The notes under the pieces are model-generated. The model was given only the letters and a program-made list of their open reading frames with translations, had not been told where the DNA came from and did no database searches. Below are positions 1 through 9,985 of a stretch of 64,000 nt of DNA, one piece after another. Within the stretch, counting starts at the first letter, position 1. Every line of letters begins with the position of its first letter. The translations under genes were made by a program, and so were the position numbers. The stretch is from Ursus arctos (taxonomy: Eukaryota; Chordata; Mammalia; Carnivora; Ursidae), in contig NW_026623067.1 in NCBI RefSeq assembly GCF_023065955.2, forward strand, positions 58,660,444 through 58,724,443, given 5' to 3'.

Positions 1-959
1 TCAGCTCCTCAGTTGCTGAGAGACACTCACTGCTTCAGTCGGGAGGGATGCAAAGAACCCCTGGCTAGCTTTTGAATTCCTAAGCCTTCTTGGTAGTACA
101 GGATATAAGACTATTTACGAGGTCTTCAGAAGAGAAAGGATCTACTTCTTCTCTGCAAATACAACAAAGCTGCCAACAACGAATACCTGTTATGCATTAG
201 GACAGTAATTTTCGTCTGGGCCTACCCTACATGGAATGGCAGGAGAGAACCCTGCCACCCAACTATGTCTGAGCTAGGCCCAGTAGCCTTCGAGAATGAG
301 GAGGCTAATGGCTCACCCGCCTTATAGCAGCACAGTGATCAGGGTGAGATGGGACAAGCTTTGCTTCCATATTTGAACCCTGGAACCATCAGTAAACTTG
401 AACGTTCAATTGAAAATTTCAATTTAAATACTTTCCCATTCTTCACCTCGTACCTCCCACGTTTGTGCCCTTTGAATACATATAATAGGGAAATACTGTT
501 GAAGAGTGATAAGGAATTTTCACTAAAGAGAGGAAATGCTGCAAGAGAGTGATAACACTTGAATGAAAAGACGGCTCAGTTCTCAGAGTCTTTTCTTTGG
601 TCCTCTTAGACAGAGGGCAGAGGTGTTTGTGAAGGAGAAAGGGGTGACCTGGAGACTACCTGTGCCTGGAGCTGGAAAAGGGAGGAGCCAAAACCGCTCT
701 GGGTGACTGGGGCAGGGGGTGATGTGAGCAGTCACAGAAACAGGAGATCTGGAGAGCATTTGACATGCAGATCCAGAGCCCCTGGGGACCAGCAAAGAGG
801 AACATGGGAGAAAGGCCATGGTTGAAGGTCATGATTCCACATATTCCACTCAGCGCTACAATGTTGAGTTTCATGTTCCCAGGACGTTTGCTGAGGGCTT
901 TCCATCACTGCAAACCCAGCCTCTGCATACACTTGCTTTGGCAACTTTGTTAAAATCAT
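1..959. other. unannotated single-copy-looking DNA
   Basis: I see no repeat, RNA gene or credible exon here. Open frames are below 80 residues and overlap each other on both strands without any recognisable motif. Confidence 0.5.
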
Positions 960-1842
960 ATATACACATGCAGACTTAATTCTAAATTCTTTTTCTGCTC
1001 TATTAATCTGTTAGGCTATCCTGAGACCCGTACCAGACTATCTTGACTATTGTAGACTTATAGCAAGTCAGGCAGTGCAGGTCTTTCGATTTGGTTTTTC
1101 TTCTTTAAGATTTCTTTGGCTATTCTAGGACTTTCGTGCTGACATATAGATTTTAAGAAAACATTTCCATTTTTACAAAAAGTCTTGTGGGATTTTGATT
1201 TGAATTGCAATGAATCTATAAAATAACATGAGGACAGTTGTTCTCAAATTATTGAGTTCTTCAATCCATGAAAACATTAAACCTCTCCACTTATTTAGGC
1301 CTTCTTTAATTTCTGTAGCAGTATTTTATAGTTTTCAACATAAAGATATTTTATGTCTTTTGCTGAATTTTATGTGTTTAATTTTTTGATGCTATTGAAA
1401 TGGAATTTCTTCAATTTTATTTTGTTTCTTACTGTTATGTAGAAATAGAATTGATTCTTGCATCTCGATCTTCATCTACAATCTGCTAAATGCACTTATT
1501 AGTTTCTAGTAGGTATTTCATAGATAACTTAGGATTTTCTATATAAACAATGATGTCATCTGCAAAGAAAGGGAGTTATACATTTTCCTTTCTGACCTAT
1601 GTGCCTTACGTTTCTTTTGTGTTGGCTGGGATCTGTAGTACAATTTTGAATAGATGTCATGAAGATGAACGTTTTTGCTTTGGGTCTGGATCTTCAAGGG
1701 AAGCATTCAGTGTTATTCTTAAATATGATCTGAACTCTAGATTTTTTTTTTGTAGATGCTTTATTGGATTAAAAAAGTTTCCTCCTATTCTTAGTTTGCT
1801 AAGAGGTTTGATTATGGATGTTAAATTTTGTCAAATGCTTAT
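960..1842 (-). mobile_element. old L1 (LINE-1) fragment, ORF2 reverse transcriptase region, antisense
   Basis: The plus strand reads as the reverse complement of L1 ORF2. Recognisable phrases are the run around 1115-1140 (ttggctattctaggacttt), the segment at 1190-1225 (gggattttgatttgaattgc) and the segment at 1548-1570 (aatgatgtcatctgcaaaga). Stops and indels break the frame throughout, so this is a fossil. Divergence suggests an older L1M-type copy. No target duplication was found and both ends are truncated. Family assignment is firm; subfamily is not. Confidence 0.85.
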
Positions 1843-2903
1843 TAAACAGAAACCCAAAGCATGCTGAATTTATCCTTTCTGAGAGAAGGCAGCGCTACCC
1901 ATTAACTTAGTTTTTGTCCAGTTTCACAGAATCTCCCCAAAGCAAATTCTCCTTCTTGCCCTGAGGCAGCACAGCCGGAGCCAGTACAGTCAGAGCCAGT
2001 CTTTCTTCCTGCCTCTCTCCTTCCTTTTACCCAGTGCTTTTCTGATGAAGGGTGTGGAAAGCAAGCGTCCACGAGTAGCAGGCTTCCTGCCTCCATCAGC
2101 ACTTCTCCAGACTGAGGATCTCAACATCTTCCTTAATCCGCATGTAGAGCTCAAATTTTATATGTTGCACATGGATCTCACCAAGTTGAAACACGGAACA
2201 CAGATAAAGAATAAATGAAGCAAGAAATAAGTAGGAAAAGCTGGTCATCCGTGCTGCACCTTCTCATCCTTGCTTTCAATACCATCAAATTTCCTCTGCT
2301 TCAACACCCACAGCCTGCTTGCCCACACATACCCAACAACATACACATTTACTCCCTTTTGGCCATCTGTTCAGAAATGTAAAATCGAAATGCTTTAAAT
2401 AGATTAGAAAAACTCTAAAATGCTTAATAAAAGTGCTTAGCTCCCTAACAGATGAATAGGACACCTTGTGAGAAAACTATGGCCGGCATGGTATTGTTAC
2501 TGTGTTCCTCATCATCACGACTTTGCACCTGCCCATATGCTCAGGCAGTGCTGCTGACAGTTGGCAATGCACTTGGGTGCAATTTGAAAGAGTCACAACT
2601 TCCAAACAGCTTTCTCTGTTGCTTTTTATGCATCATGGTGCCTTTTTGATTATTCCCATCTATTCCTACAGCTTAAATGCCATCTTATTTCCTTTCCCAC
2701 CTTGCCAAATGCTCACTTTTATCAATCTCCATTTACAAATAATATGTGAATAGATTTTATGAGTATATAAATGAGAAGACACCGCAAGCTTTGCAGAGTC
2801 GGGGTTAAGACAACAGAGGGGAAAACTGTGCACCCCAATGGGCCATGACTTGAGATCAGTGTAGCAGAATTAATAGCAGTTCTTAGTGGGTCTACGTGGG
2901 TTT
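1843..2903. other. unannotated DNA
   Basis: About 1 kb with no repeat I recognise. Overlapping frames of 65-83 codons near 2452-2753 have no motif and do not look coding. Confidence 0.45.
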
Positions 2904-3256
2904 AAATACAACCTCCATCAGAATATTATTCAGCCATAAAACAAGAATGAAATCTTGCCATTTGCAACAACATGGATCAAGCTAGAGAGTATAATGCTAA
3001 GCTGAATCAGTCAGAGAAAGACAAATACCATATGATTTCACTCATGTGTAATGTAAGAAACAAAACAAATGAACAAAGGGTGGGAAAAAAAGAGGAGAGA
3101 CAAACCAAGAAACCGACTCTCAGCAATAGAGAACAAACATGGTTACCAGAGGGGAGGTGGGTGAGGAGATGGGGGATATAAGGGATAGGGATAAAAGAAT
3201 ACACTTATCATGGTGAGAATAAAGTAAAATAAAATGATAAAAAAAAATACAGCCTC
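2904..3256 (+). mobile_element. 5'-truncated L1 3' end with poly-A tail and target duplication
   Basis: The body (about 2917-3244) is the last part of L1 ORF2 plus a short 3' UTR. It starts at the 'gaatattattcagccataaaa' region, passes through the codons for a YHMISLM-type stretch, and ends in an A-rich tail at about 3225-3247. A 12-bp target-site duplication flanks it: aaatacaacctc at 2904-2915 and aaatacagcctc at 3245-3256, one mismatch. The insertion is therefore complete at its 3' end but severely truncated at its 5' end (about 330 bp). It is older than the copy at 60.2 kb, judging by divergence. Confidence 0.85.
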
Positions 3257-3303
3257 TGTCACTGGTGGCTTTGTGACCACAAGTCACATTAAATTAAAAG
3301 GAA

Positions 3304-4142
3304 CAGGACTGGCCCCATAATTTGCAAGTCTCAGTGCAAAATGAAAATGCAAGGCCCCTTGTTCAAAAAACAGAAAAGGAGTAAAACTAAAGCTACTAAA
3401 ATAGAACATTTTTTCCTATCTTCAGTGGTTCTGAGTATGGGATACATCCTGGGTGACTATAGGCTCTTGCAGACATCTGACAGCCCCTCTCTGTGACTTG
3501 GTACCTGCACACAGCCCCCTAGATGCCCGGATGCCCTTCCTGTAAGCTGTCAGCTAGAGGCAGAGAAATTAGACCAGGCATCTCCCCTTCTCAGAGGCCT
3601 ATTACCCAACCCATGGCAGACAGGTGATCCCTAAAAAGAATTGCAGCCTCTTCCAAGAGACTCAGTAACTGGATAAGGGGTGGGCAAGAAAGTCTCCCCA
3701 GTAGAGTAACCTGTTGAATGCCCCTGGGGCTGCCGGCTCAGGTTGGAGATGGTTACTGCCATGCCCCCTCCCAAGACACCCTGAGGCACATGCACTTGAC
3801 CCCACTCTTCATGCTAGGGGTTGAGAGGCCTCAAAGGATGCTATGTGGAGGTGGAGAGACTGGGTAGGGTCTTGGCAACTAGGGAGCAGGGGAGTGTGTG
3901 GCTTAGAACCCATCAATGGAGAGACAGAGAGATGGTAGATGGTGGAAAGACATCTGAGCTGAGTCTCTAAGACCCTGATGTATGCTCCTTTGTCTCATTA
4001 GACTTGACTTACAAAATAAAAATTCAAAGACAAAATTATTAAAAAATCTCCAAGCAATGTCGATCATTAAACCTTCAGAACTCTTCTGACCATGGGGTCC
4101 TGTACAACTACACTAGTGATATGCCCATGAAGCCAGCCCTTG
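3304..4142. mobile_element. possible old hAT-type DNA transposon with imperfect inverted ends
   Basis: The left end (caggactggccccat at 3304-3318) and the right end (reverse complement caagggctggcttcat from 4142) look like imperfect terminal inverted repeats sharing AGGnCTGGC. The first 100 bases (aatgcaaggccccttgttc) and the last 120 (gatatgcccatgaagccagc) resemble a dispersed mammalian repeat I have seen but cannot name. The middle, about 3410-3990, is not recognised and could be an inserted or unrelated segment. No 8-bp duplication was found. Treat the outline as a hypothesis. Confidence 0.4.
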
Positions 4143-5904
4143 CTATGATGCCTGAGGCAGAGTCAGGAGCCAGTAAATAGTATTAGCATTATTAGTAGTA
4201 ATATTATTAATAACTAGGTGTTCTATATGGAATAGAATATACATTACACATTTCAGGCATGTTTACAGATATGGATGTTGGTGTCTAGGAAAACAATGAT
4301 AAAAAGAAGTCTCAGTTCTAGAAGGGTAGTGGCCCTCTGCTTCCCAGACAGCTGTTGACTAACCTCAGCACTGGGTGAATGGCCTCACACTGACCTAGCA
4401 ACCAGTCAGTGAGGTCCCTGCAATTGTTTTAGTATGATTTGGAAATACCAAAGAAGCAACATATACTTTAGGTAGAGAAAAATGTGTTGTTCAAATTTGG
4501 CTGCTCAATTCAATGCAACCTCTGCTCACTCTTGAGAAACAGCGATAAGATAAAGGTCTAGTAATCATGAGATTGAGCAAAGCCTTTTTCGGTGTCCTGT
4601 TCATATCAGCAGTGTCATTTTGCATCACTGGGCAAAGTAACTTTGAATTACTTTAGAATGTCTATAGAACAAAAACATATGCTTTGGTAACAACCACGTT
4701 GGCAGTAAGCATCAATCAGACTTTTGCTGGAAGCAAAGTGAGCCTGGGTGAGGCGCTAGCCATGCATCGTCAAAGCCCCCAGGCTCTGAAGGCCTGCCTT
4801 GAAGGAGTCAGGCTTTCCATAACCCTGTGCATGAATTCTCATGCTTTCACATGCATCACCTAAGCGGCAGCACCCATTGTGAAAGCCATCCGTCCTTTCT
4901 GTACATACAAATGCACGCCCATTGTCATGACTCTGCTGAGTATTTTTGCACAGGCTCCTTGGATGTTTGGCCTAGGATATAAAGTGACTACTGTCACTCA
5001 GAAGGATGGTCTTCCACATTGAGAAATCAGGCCGCCATAAAAGGAACTGTCAGAGAAGAAAGTTTCTGAAACATCAAGCATTCCCTTTGAGAATTCATAG
5101 GAAAAAGGTATCAAATGGGAGGGAAGGCCTGTTGTTTTTCTACCCCATAATTCATTTAAAAATAACTTTCTGGCCTGTAAGCTCCCTTTTTTTTAGAGAG
5201 TTAACATTTCCATGGCTAGATTCAACTACAATTCTCCCTTATGACTAAAGGAGGCCAAAAAAATCTGGTCTGCAAAATGGTGAGTGTGAAATGATGCACA
5301 AGTCATTCTGCAGTATTGATGCAGGCTGGTTGAGTCTGAGGACCAGAGTGGGTCCCACAGGACCAGCCAAGAGGGTTCTTGGCTTTGTGCAGGATAGAAA
5401 TCAAACATGAGTTGAGAGGAAGTGAGAGCAGAGTTGATTGAAGACATAGAGCAGATACAGGCAGAGCATCTGAAAGTCTCAGAAAGGGGAGGAGAGTGAG
5501 CCTTGTCTTTGCTTGGGGTCTGGGGTTGTTATTGAGGATTGTGGTCCAGTGCACATGTCTTCTTAGGCAGCCAGGAACGAAGAGTGTTTAGGTCTTCTCC
5601 ATAAGTGACTTCTGCCCTGGAACCAGGGGTCTTGATGAGTCAGTAGTCTTGGAAAAAATGTTCATGGTGACCCGCCCAGGCATTCCTTAGATGTTATTGA
5701 TTGTGCTGGGAGACTCCAAAGAAATCATTAATCCCTTGACCTTTATCAGGAGGACAGACAATATCTGTTCTATAAGGTGTGCACAAGGTGAGGGTGCAGG
5801 TCCTCACAAGAAACTATGCAGGAAAAGGAGTGAAAGCAATTTTTCATGGGGTCCCTTAGTTTCCCTGTCTCAGTATCATGAGCTAAACAGTAGCGAACCA
5901 TCAT
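4143..5904. other. unannotated DNA with a tandem GATA pair
   Basis: No gene or firm repeat is seen. A short ATT/ATA-rich stretch lies at 4180-4215. Two overlapping GATA-factor motifs, gataagataa, occur at 4544-4553. Open frames of 70-83 codons at 5006-5554 lie on both strands and show no domain. Confidence 0.45.
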
Positions 5905-6027
5905 AACTGTAACTGAACACAGCCAGTTATGTGCCAGGTATTGCTTTATGTCCTTTATATTAATTCACAATCTTACAACCAGATGAGGAAATTAGCTTAG
6001 AGTAACTCGACCAAGGTCATGGGAGAG
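5905..6027 (-). mobile_element. MIR SINE, first piece (split by an LTR)
   Basis: Reads as antisense MIR: tatgtgccaggtattgc at 5929-5945, then an ...ttaattcacaatcttacaacc... core, then gatgaggaaattag and ccaaggtcatggga. It stops abruptly at 6027, where a retroviral-type LTR begins. The remainder of the same MIR resumes at 6911. Confidence 0.8.
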
Positions 6028-6910
6028 TGTCATGAGCACGCTATGAAGGCACACACACGAGTGTGTCTTTCCACAATGTCAGCTTTATTCAATCATAAAG
6101 GAAGGTTAAATCACAATGATAAAGCAGGTTCAGGATTCCAAACTCAATGACAGTTCACCATGTGATTAAACTTGGCTTCTTACACAGCACACAGAGTGGG
6201 ACAGAAGTAAAGCCACATGACAAACAAGCTAACAGAAGGGCGCAGGAAGTTAACGAACCAAACACAAAGTTGGTCTGTGGGCGCACAGTTGAGATAAGGC
6301 CTCGCTGTCTGGTCGGGTCAGCTCTCAGCACTGACTGCTTCTGTTCTGGCAGCGAGGGCTCTCGGTTCTGTTCGGAGATCCATCCGGTAGAGCCTTCGGC
6401 AGCAGTTGCCTTTTTTAAATGGCCAGACATCGAGTCTGAAGAGTTAGACAGTTTGCTGCCAAAATCCTTCCCTTTTAATTTTTTAATTTTTTAATTTTTT
6501 TTAATCCTTCCCATTTTTTATTTTTTTTTTAAGATTTTATTCATTTATTTGACAGAGAGAGACAGCCAGCGAGAGAGGGAACACAAGCAGGGGGAGTGGG
6601 AGAGGAAGAAGCAGGCTCACAGCTGAGAAGCCTGACGTGGGGCTCGATCCCAGAACGCCAGGATCACGCCCTGAACCGAAGGCAGACGCTTAACGACTGC
6701 ACCACCCAGGCGCCCCCCTTCCCATTTTTTTAAAGATTTCATCAGTTTGGGGTCTCTGCAGACCTCCTCTGGTTCTGGTCATTATCAGTTCTGGGGCGTC
6801 AGCTGACATGGGTCCCGGCGACATCTCCTAGCGGCGGTACCTTAACTTCTTGTGTCATTGCTTGACACAGGCCCCTGCTTGACATGAAAGACTCCATTTT
6901 GCTCTCTACA
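6028..6910 (-). mobile_element. solo LTR of an endogenous retrovirus, antisense, class I-like
   Basis: On the minus strand the segment starts TGTAGAGAGC (from 6910) and ends GCTCATGACA (at 6028), so it has the TG...CA ends of a retroviral LTR. A polyadenylation signal AATAAA lies on the minus strand (plus-strand tttatt at 6084-6089), about 55 bases before the 3' end, as expected for R/U5. An AT-rich TATA-like run sits near 6408-6425. A short inverted repeat, acacac-ga-gtgtgt, lies at 6053-6066. Without its SINE insertion the LTR is about 670 bp. There is no internal viral sequence on either side, so it is a solo LTR left by recombination. A clean 4-6 bp duplication was not found. It interrupts a MIR, which fixes both edges. 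The family is not named here. Confidence 0.7.
6506..6730 (-). mobile_element. Can-SINE (tRNA-Lys-derived), with 14-bp target duplication, inside the LTR
   Basis: Antisense carnivore SINE. The T-rich tail is at 6521-6531, the body runs aagattttattcattt... to ...ccacccaggcgcccc, and the tRNA-like head is at the right edge. The duplication ccttcccatttttt is exact at 6506-6519 and 6717-6730. The B-box-like segment (reverse complement of ggctcgatccc) is preserved. Low divergence and an exact duplication indicate a fairly recent insertion into the LTR. Confidence 0.95.
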
Positions 6911-6965
6911 GATATGAATGCTCCAGTCTGTCTTTAGAGCACACACTCTTAACTACTAGGCCCAA
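6911..6965 (-). mobile_element. MIR SINE, second piece
   Basis: The segment ctccagtctg...gagcacacactcttaactacta is the reverse complement of the MIR 5' (tRNA-like) region. It continues the MIR interrupted at 6027, so the LTR landed inside this MIR. Confidence 0.7.
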
Positions 6966-7320
6966 GTTCAAATCCTATGATAGTAAAGAGGTTTCAGTTA
7001 AACACTAACCTAAAGTATTTCAAGCACAGCCACTATGACATAGGAATTATGCTTTGCTGGTCGTTTCACAACAGGATTTGTTATTTAAACCTAATACATT
7101 ACTCATCTAACAGTCACTTGCTATAAATTTAAGAAAACAACAACAAAAAAACATTATATGCAAATGGAGTTTCAAAAAACTTAAGCCAGGCCATAGAAAT
7201 GTTTCCAGCAGTGGTGGCACCAGGAAGCACCTCCCCTCATCCTAGGAGCACCACTGGATGCTTTACTGGAGCCAAAGGGCTTGGGACCAGCCAGATCATT
7301 CTAATTGCTTTATTAAGAAT
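6966..7320. other. unannotated DNA
   Basis: No recognisable repeat or exon, apart from a short A-rich patch near 7131-7152. Confidence 0.45.
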
Positions 7321-7538
7321 AGATTGTAGGGGCACCTGGGTGGCTCAGTTTGTTAAGCATCTGACTCTTGATCTCAGCTCAGGTCATGATCTCAGGGTCC
7401 TCAGATTGAGCCCCATGTCAGGCTCCAAGCTGAGCCTAGAGCCTGCTTAAGATGCCCTCTCCCTCTCTCTGCCCCTCCACTCCCCTCACACTTGCAGGGG
7501 TGCACTCTCTGTCCCTCAAAAAAAAAAAAAAGATTGTA
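7321..7538 (+). mobile_element. Can-SINE with short target duplication
   Basis: Sense carnivore SINE from ggggcacctgggtggctcag (7329) through the CT-rich part (about 7455-7515) to a run of A at 7518-7531. The flanking duplication agattgta is at 7321-7328 and 7531-7538. Several substitutions from the younger copies suggest moderate age. Confidence 0.93.
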
Positions 7539-7639
7539 AAGAATGTGGTAGGGGAAAGACTTCTTAAGAAATTATAATCCAATAAAGAGATCATGCTTGC
7601 TTGGACCAAGGTGGCAGCATTAGAGACGGTGAGAACTGA

Positions 7640-9045
7640 CTGAATTCCAGCTATATTTTTACTTTAAAGTCAGTATGGTTATTTCAAGGATTGAAGTGGA
7701 GTTAAAGAGAGATCCCGAATGACTCCCAGGTTTTTGACTGTGAGCAATGAGAAGGCTAAAGTTACCACCCACTGAGGAGAAAACCATGGAAGGGGCAGGG
7801 TCTGGGAGGTAGTCTGAGGAGCTCAGGTTGCACGTATTAATGCTCAGTTGCTTATTAGCATCCCAGTCAGGAGGCAAATTAGGCACTTGGATATGTGACT
7901 CCGGTGTCAGGGCAGAGGACCTGCCTGGAGATATAAATTTAGTAGTTTCTAGCATGTAGAAATATTGAAACTGAAAGTGCATAGTATCATCACTGAAGTG
8001 AATAATCATTGAAAAATTTAGGCACTGCCACTCAAAATGTGATCCACAGATCAACATCAACATCACCTGAGAACTTAATAGATAATACAAAGTCTTGGGC
8101 CAGCCCATCCCTACTGAATCAGAAGCTCGGGGCGGGGGTGGGGGGAGTCCTTCATAATGAGGTGGTTTGTTTTTTGGTTTTTGGGTTTTTTTTACAAGCC
8201 CTCCAGGTGGTTCTTTTGCCTGCTAAATGTTGAAAAACAGTGGGTTAGAAATTATGGAGATAGGAGAAATCTGATCACAACCAACTAGAAAGAAGGAGGA
8301 ACACCAGAGCCTGCTGTGTGTTGGGAACCAAGCCAGTAATGTGTCGTGTGCAAAAGAGAGGAACCTGTAGTGTCACATGCTCCTGAACACAGTCCAGTGG
8401 ATTGAACATTGTGAGGATATTTGTGTTGTCTGCAGGTGAAGTAATTTTGATGGAATTGTGGGTAGAAACAAGCCTGACTGGGTGACTCTATGGTGTTAAG
8501 GGGGTAAGGGTAGAGTGATTGCAGACCATAAAAATAGGTCTTTGGAGGAGTTTCCTCTCAAAGGTCAGGAAAGAAAGGGACACTATCTAGAGAGGGGAAT
8601 TGGAGTTAAGAGTTTTTTTTTTTTGCTTTTTAAAGAAGGAAGCTGTAATGCTATATTTTCATGGTGTTGGAAGCAATCCGGTACAGAGGCAGAAGATAGA
8701 GTTCCCCCTTCTCAGGAGAGAAGGGCAGACAGATTTGGAGGAGCAGTGTCTCTTGAGGAGGTGGGGAAATGGGATGAAGTGCCCAGTGAAGGGGCCAGCT
8801 TACCAGAGTATGCATGCCTCCTCCAGAGTGACCAGTGGGAGGGAGGGTTACATGAGCCACAAGGAGGTGGGTGGATCTGGTGGTAGAGTCTCAGAAGTTC
8901 TGTTCGGCTTTTTTCTCGTTGCTCAGTGACTTAGGAAGCAAGCTCATCAACTGAGGGTGAGGGTGGTGGAGTTGTGTGCTGTCTCAGAGAGCAGGAGAGG
9001 GAAGGGACTGGGGCAAACAGTACAAAGGGCCCACTGAGGCCATTC
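7640..9045 (-). mobile_element. L2 (LINE-2) ORF2 3' half, antisense, split by a MER5
   Basis: The plus strand carries antisense L2. Diagnostic pieces are the 'gactcccaggtttt' segment near 7720, the 'gactccggtgtcag' segment near 7896, and the purine-rich stretch around 8510-8640 with its T run at 8610-8622. The end is near 8890-8960 (gtctcagaagttctg and gaagcaagctcatcaactgag). On the minus strand at 7935-7660 a broken protein resembles the post-polymerase part of L2 ORF2. A MER5 element occupies 8022-8242. The L2 poly-repeat 3' end is missing. This is an ancient mammalian copy with many frame breaks and no function. Confidence 0.7.
8022..8242. mobile_element. MER5A-like hAT-Charlie nonautonomous element
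   Basis: Contains gatccacagatcaacatcaacatcacctgagaactt-type text. It also has the actgaatcagaagctc core at 8114-8129, a G-rich centre, and the end acaagccctccaggtgg ... gaaaaacagtggg. These match the MER5A layout with degenerate inverted ends. It interrupts the antisense L2. A T-rich expansion at 8167-8191 is unusual for the family. Confidence 0.8.
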
Positions 9046-9559
9046 AGTTTTGATAGACTTAGCCAGGATCAAAGTGTTTTGTTTTGTTTTCAAAGAAAGC
9101 TTTTGGAATAAATTGAAACCAGTGCTCTCAACCATACACACATAGACACATACACAGAGTTATACCCAGAAGAGGGAAGAAACATTAGAGTGCCACTGTG
9201 GAAAAATTCTGACCATTAGAAGCAAAGATGGGCTCTGAATTGCCACAGCATGGGAAGAAAGGAAGGTCACTGGCCCAATGAATGGCCTGAAAAGAGGCTT
9301 TTGAACATGTTCCCTAGATAGACAGCAGGTAGGAAAATGTTGTGCCTGACAGCCACACCCTCTACAGGGGAGGGATAGGATAGATTTGGGCAAAGGGGAG
9401 ATGTTAGGTGTGTGTGCTGTGGGGTATGAGGGTGGGTGTGAAGAGGGAGGTGCGGATGCAGGCAGGCGTAACCCAGGTAAAGGAGGTCAGAAGCAGGTGG
9501 AGTAGGGCAATGGGGAAAGGGGCATGACTGGAGGAGATACGCTCTGGGGACCTGGGGTC
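9046..9559. other. unannotated DNA, possibly residual L2
   Basis: No feature beyond possible weak continuation of the L2. It holds a GT-rich patch at about 9408-9440. Confidence 0.4.
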
Positions 9560-9735
9560 TGGAAGCAGATGCTTTCATCTGAGCCCTGGTTTCCTCATTC
9601 CTCCTGTGTGACTTTGGGCAAATTACTCAATTTCTCTGAGTCTCATTTTCTCCCCTATATATGGTACTGTGATACACATAAACACGTATCAGGGAGCATG
9701 GCATTTACTAAGTACTCATTAGATACTAATTACTG
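9560..9735 (+). mobile_element. MIR SINE, sense
   Basis: Carries the MIR core: tgtgtgactttgggcaaattactcaatttctctgag at 9605-9640, followed by tcattttctcccc and, at the end, a diverged 'catttactaagtactcattag'. The tRNA-like head is poor. Confidence 0.8.
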
Positions 9736-9768
9736 TTAAGGAGCACTAGGGTTAAGAATGGACAAAAA

Positions 9769-9985
9769 GTGAAGGGAAGGAAAAAATATAAATGCACTTT
9801 TGAATACAAAAAATGTAGGGGGAAGTTGAGGGAAGGAAAAAGGAAGAACAGAATTAATGTGAAGAGGAAAAGTAAAATAAGAGAAAAGGAGAAAGGAAGT
9901 ATTAGGAGTAAATAAGGAGGAGGGGAAATGAATTCTGTAGAATGAAAATGAGAAACATATGAATAAGAAAACGGGGGGAATGAGG
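9769..9985 (+). repeat. purine-rich (GA) low-complexity tract
   Basis: About 215 bases on the plus strand are almost all A and G, with isolated T and very few C (aaggaaaaaatat..., ggaggaggggaaatg, gagaaaaggagaaaggaag). It is not a perfect microsatellite. The opposite-strand open frames here, rich in Phe, Leu, Pro and Ser, are a by-product of this composition. Confidence 0.8.

Noticed and set aside
6520..6716. tRNA-like boxes in the SINEs as possible tRNA genes
   Set aside because: They are the tRNA-derived heads of Can-SINEs, with no intact cloverleaf expected.
7659..8108. 149-codon minus-strand frame
   Set aside because: It runs from L2 into the MER5A element, so it is a chance frame joining two repeats rather than a gene.
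8515..8929. Two overlapping plus-strand frames of 109-123 codons
   Set aside because: They lie antisense to L2 ORF2. The purine-rich strand keeps them open.
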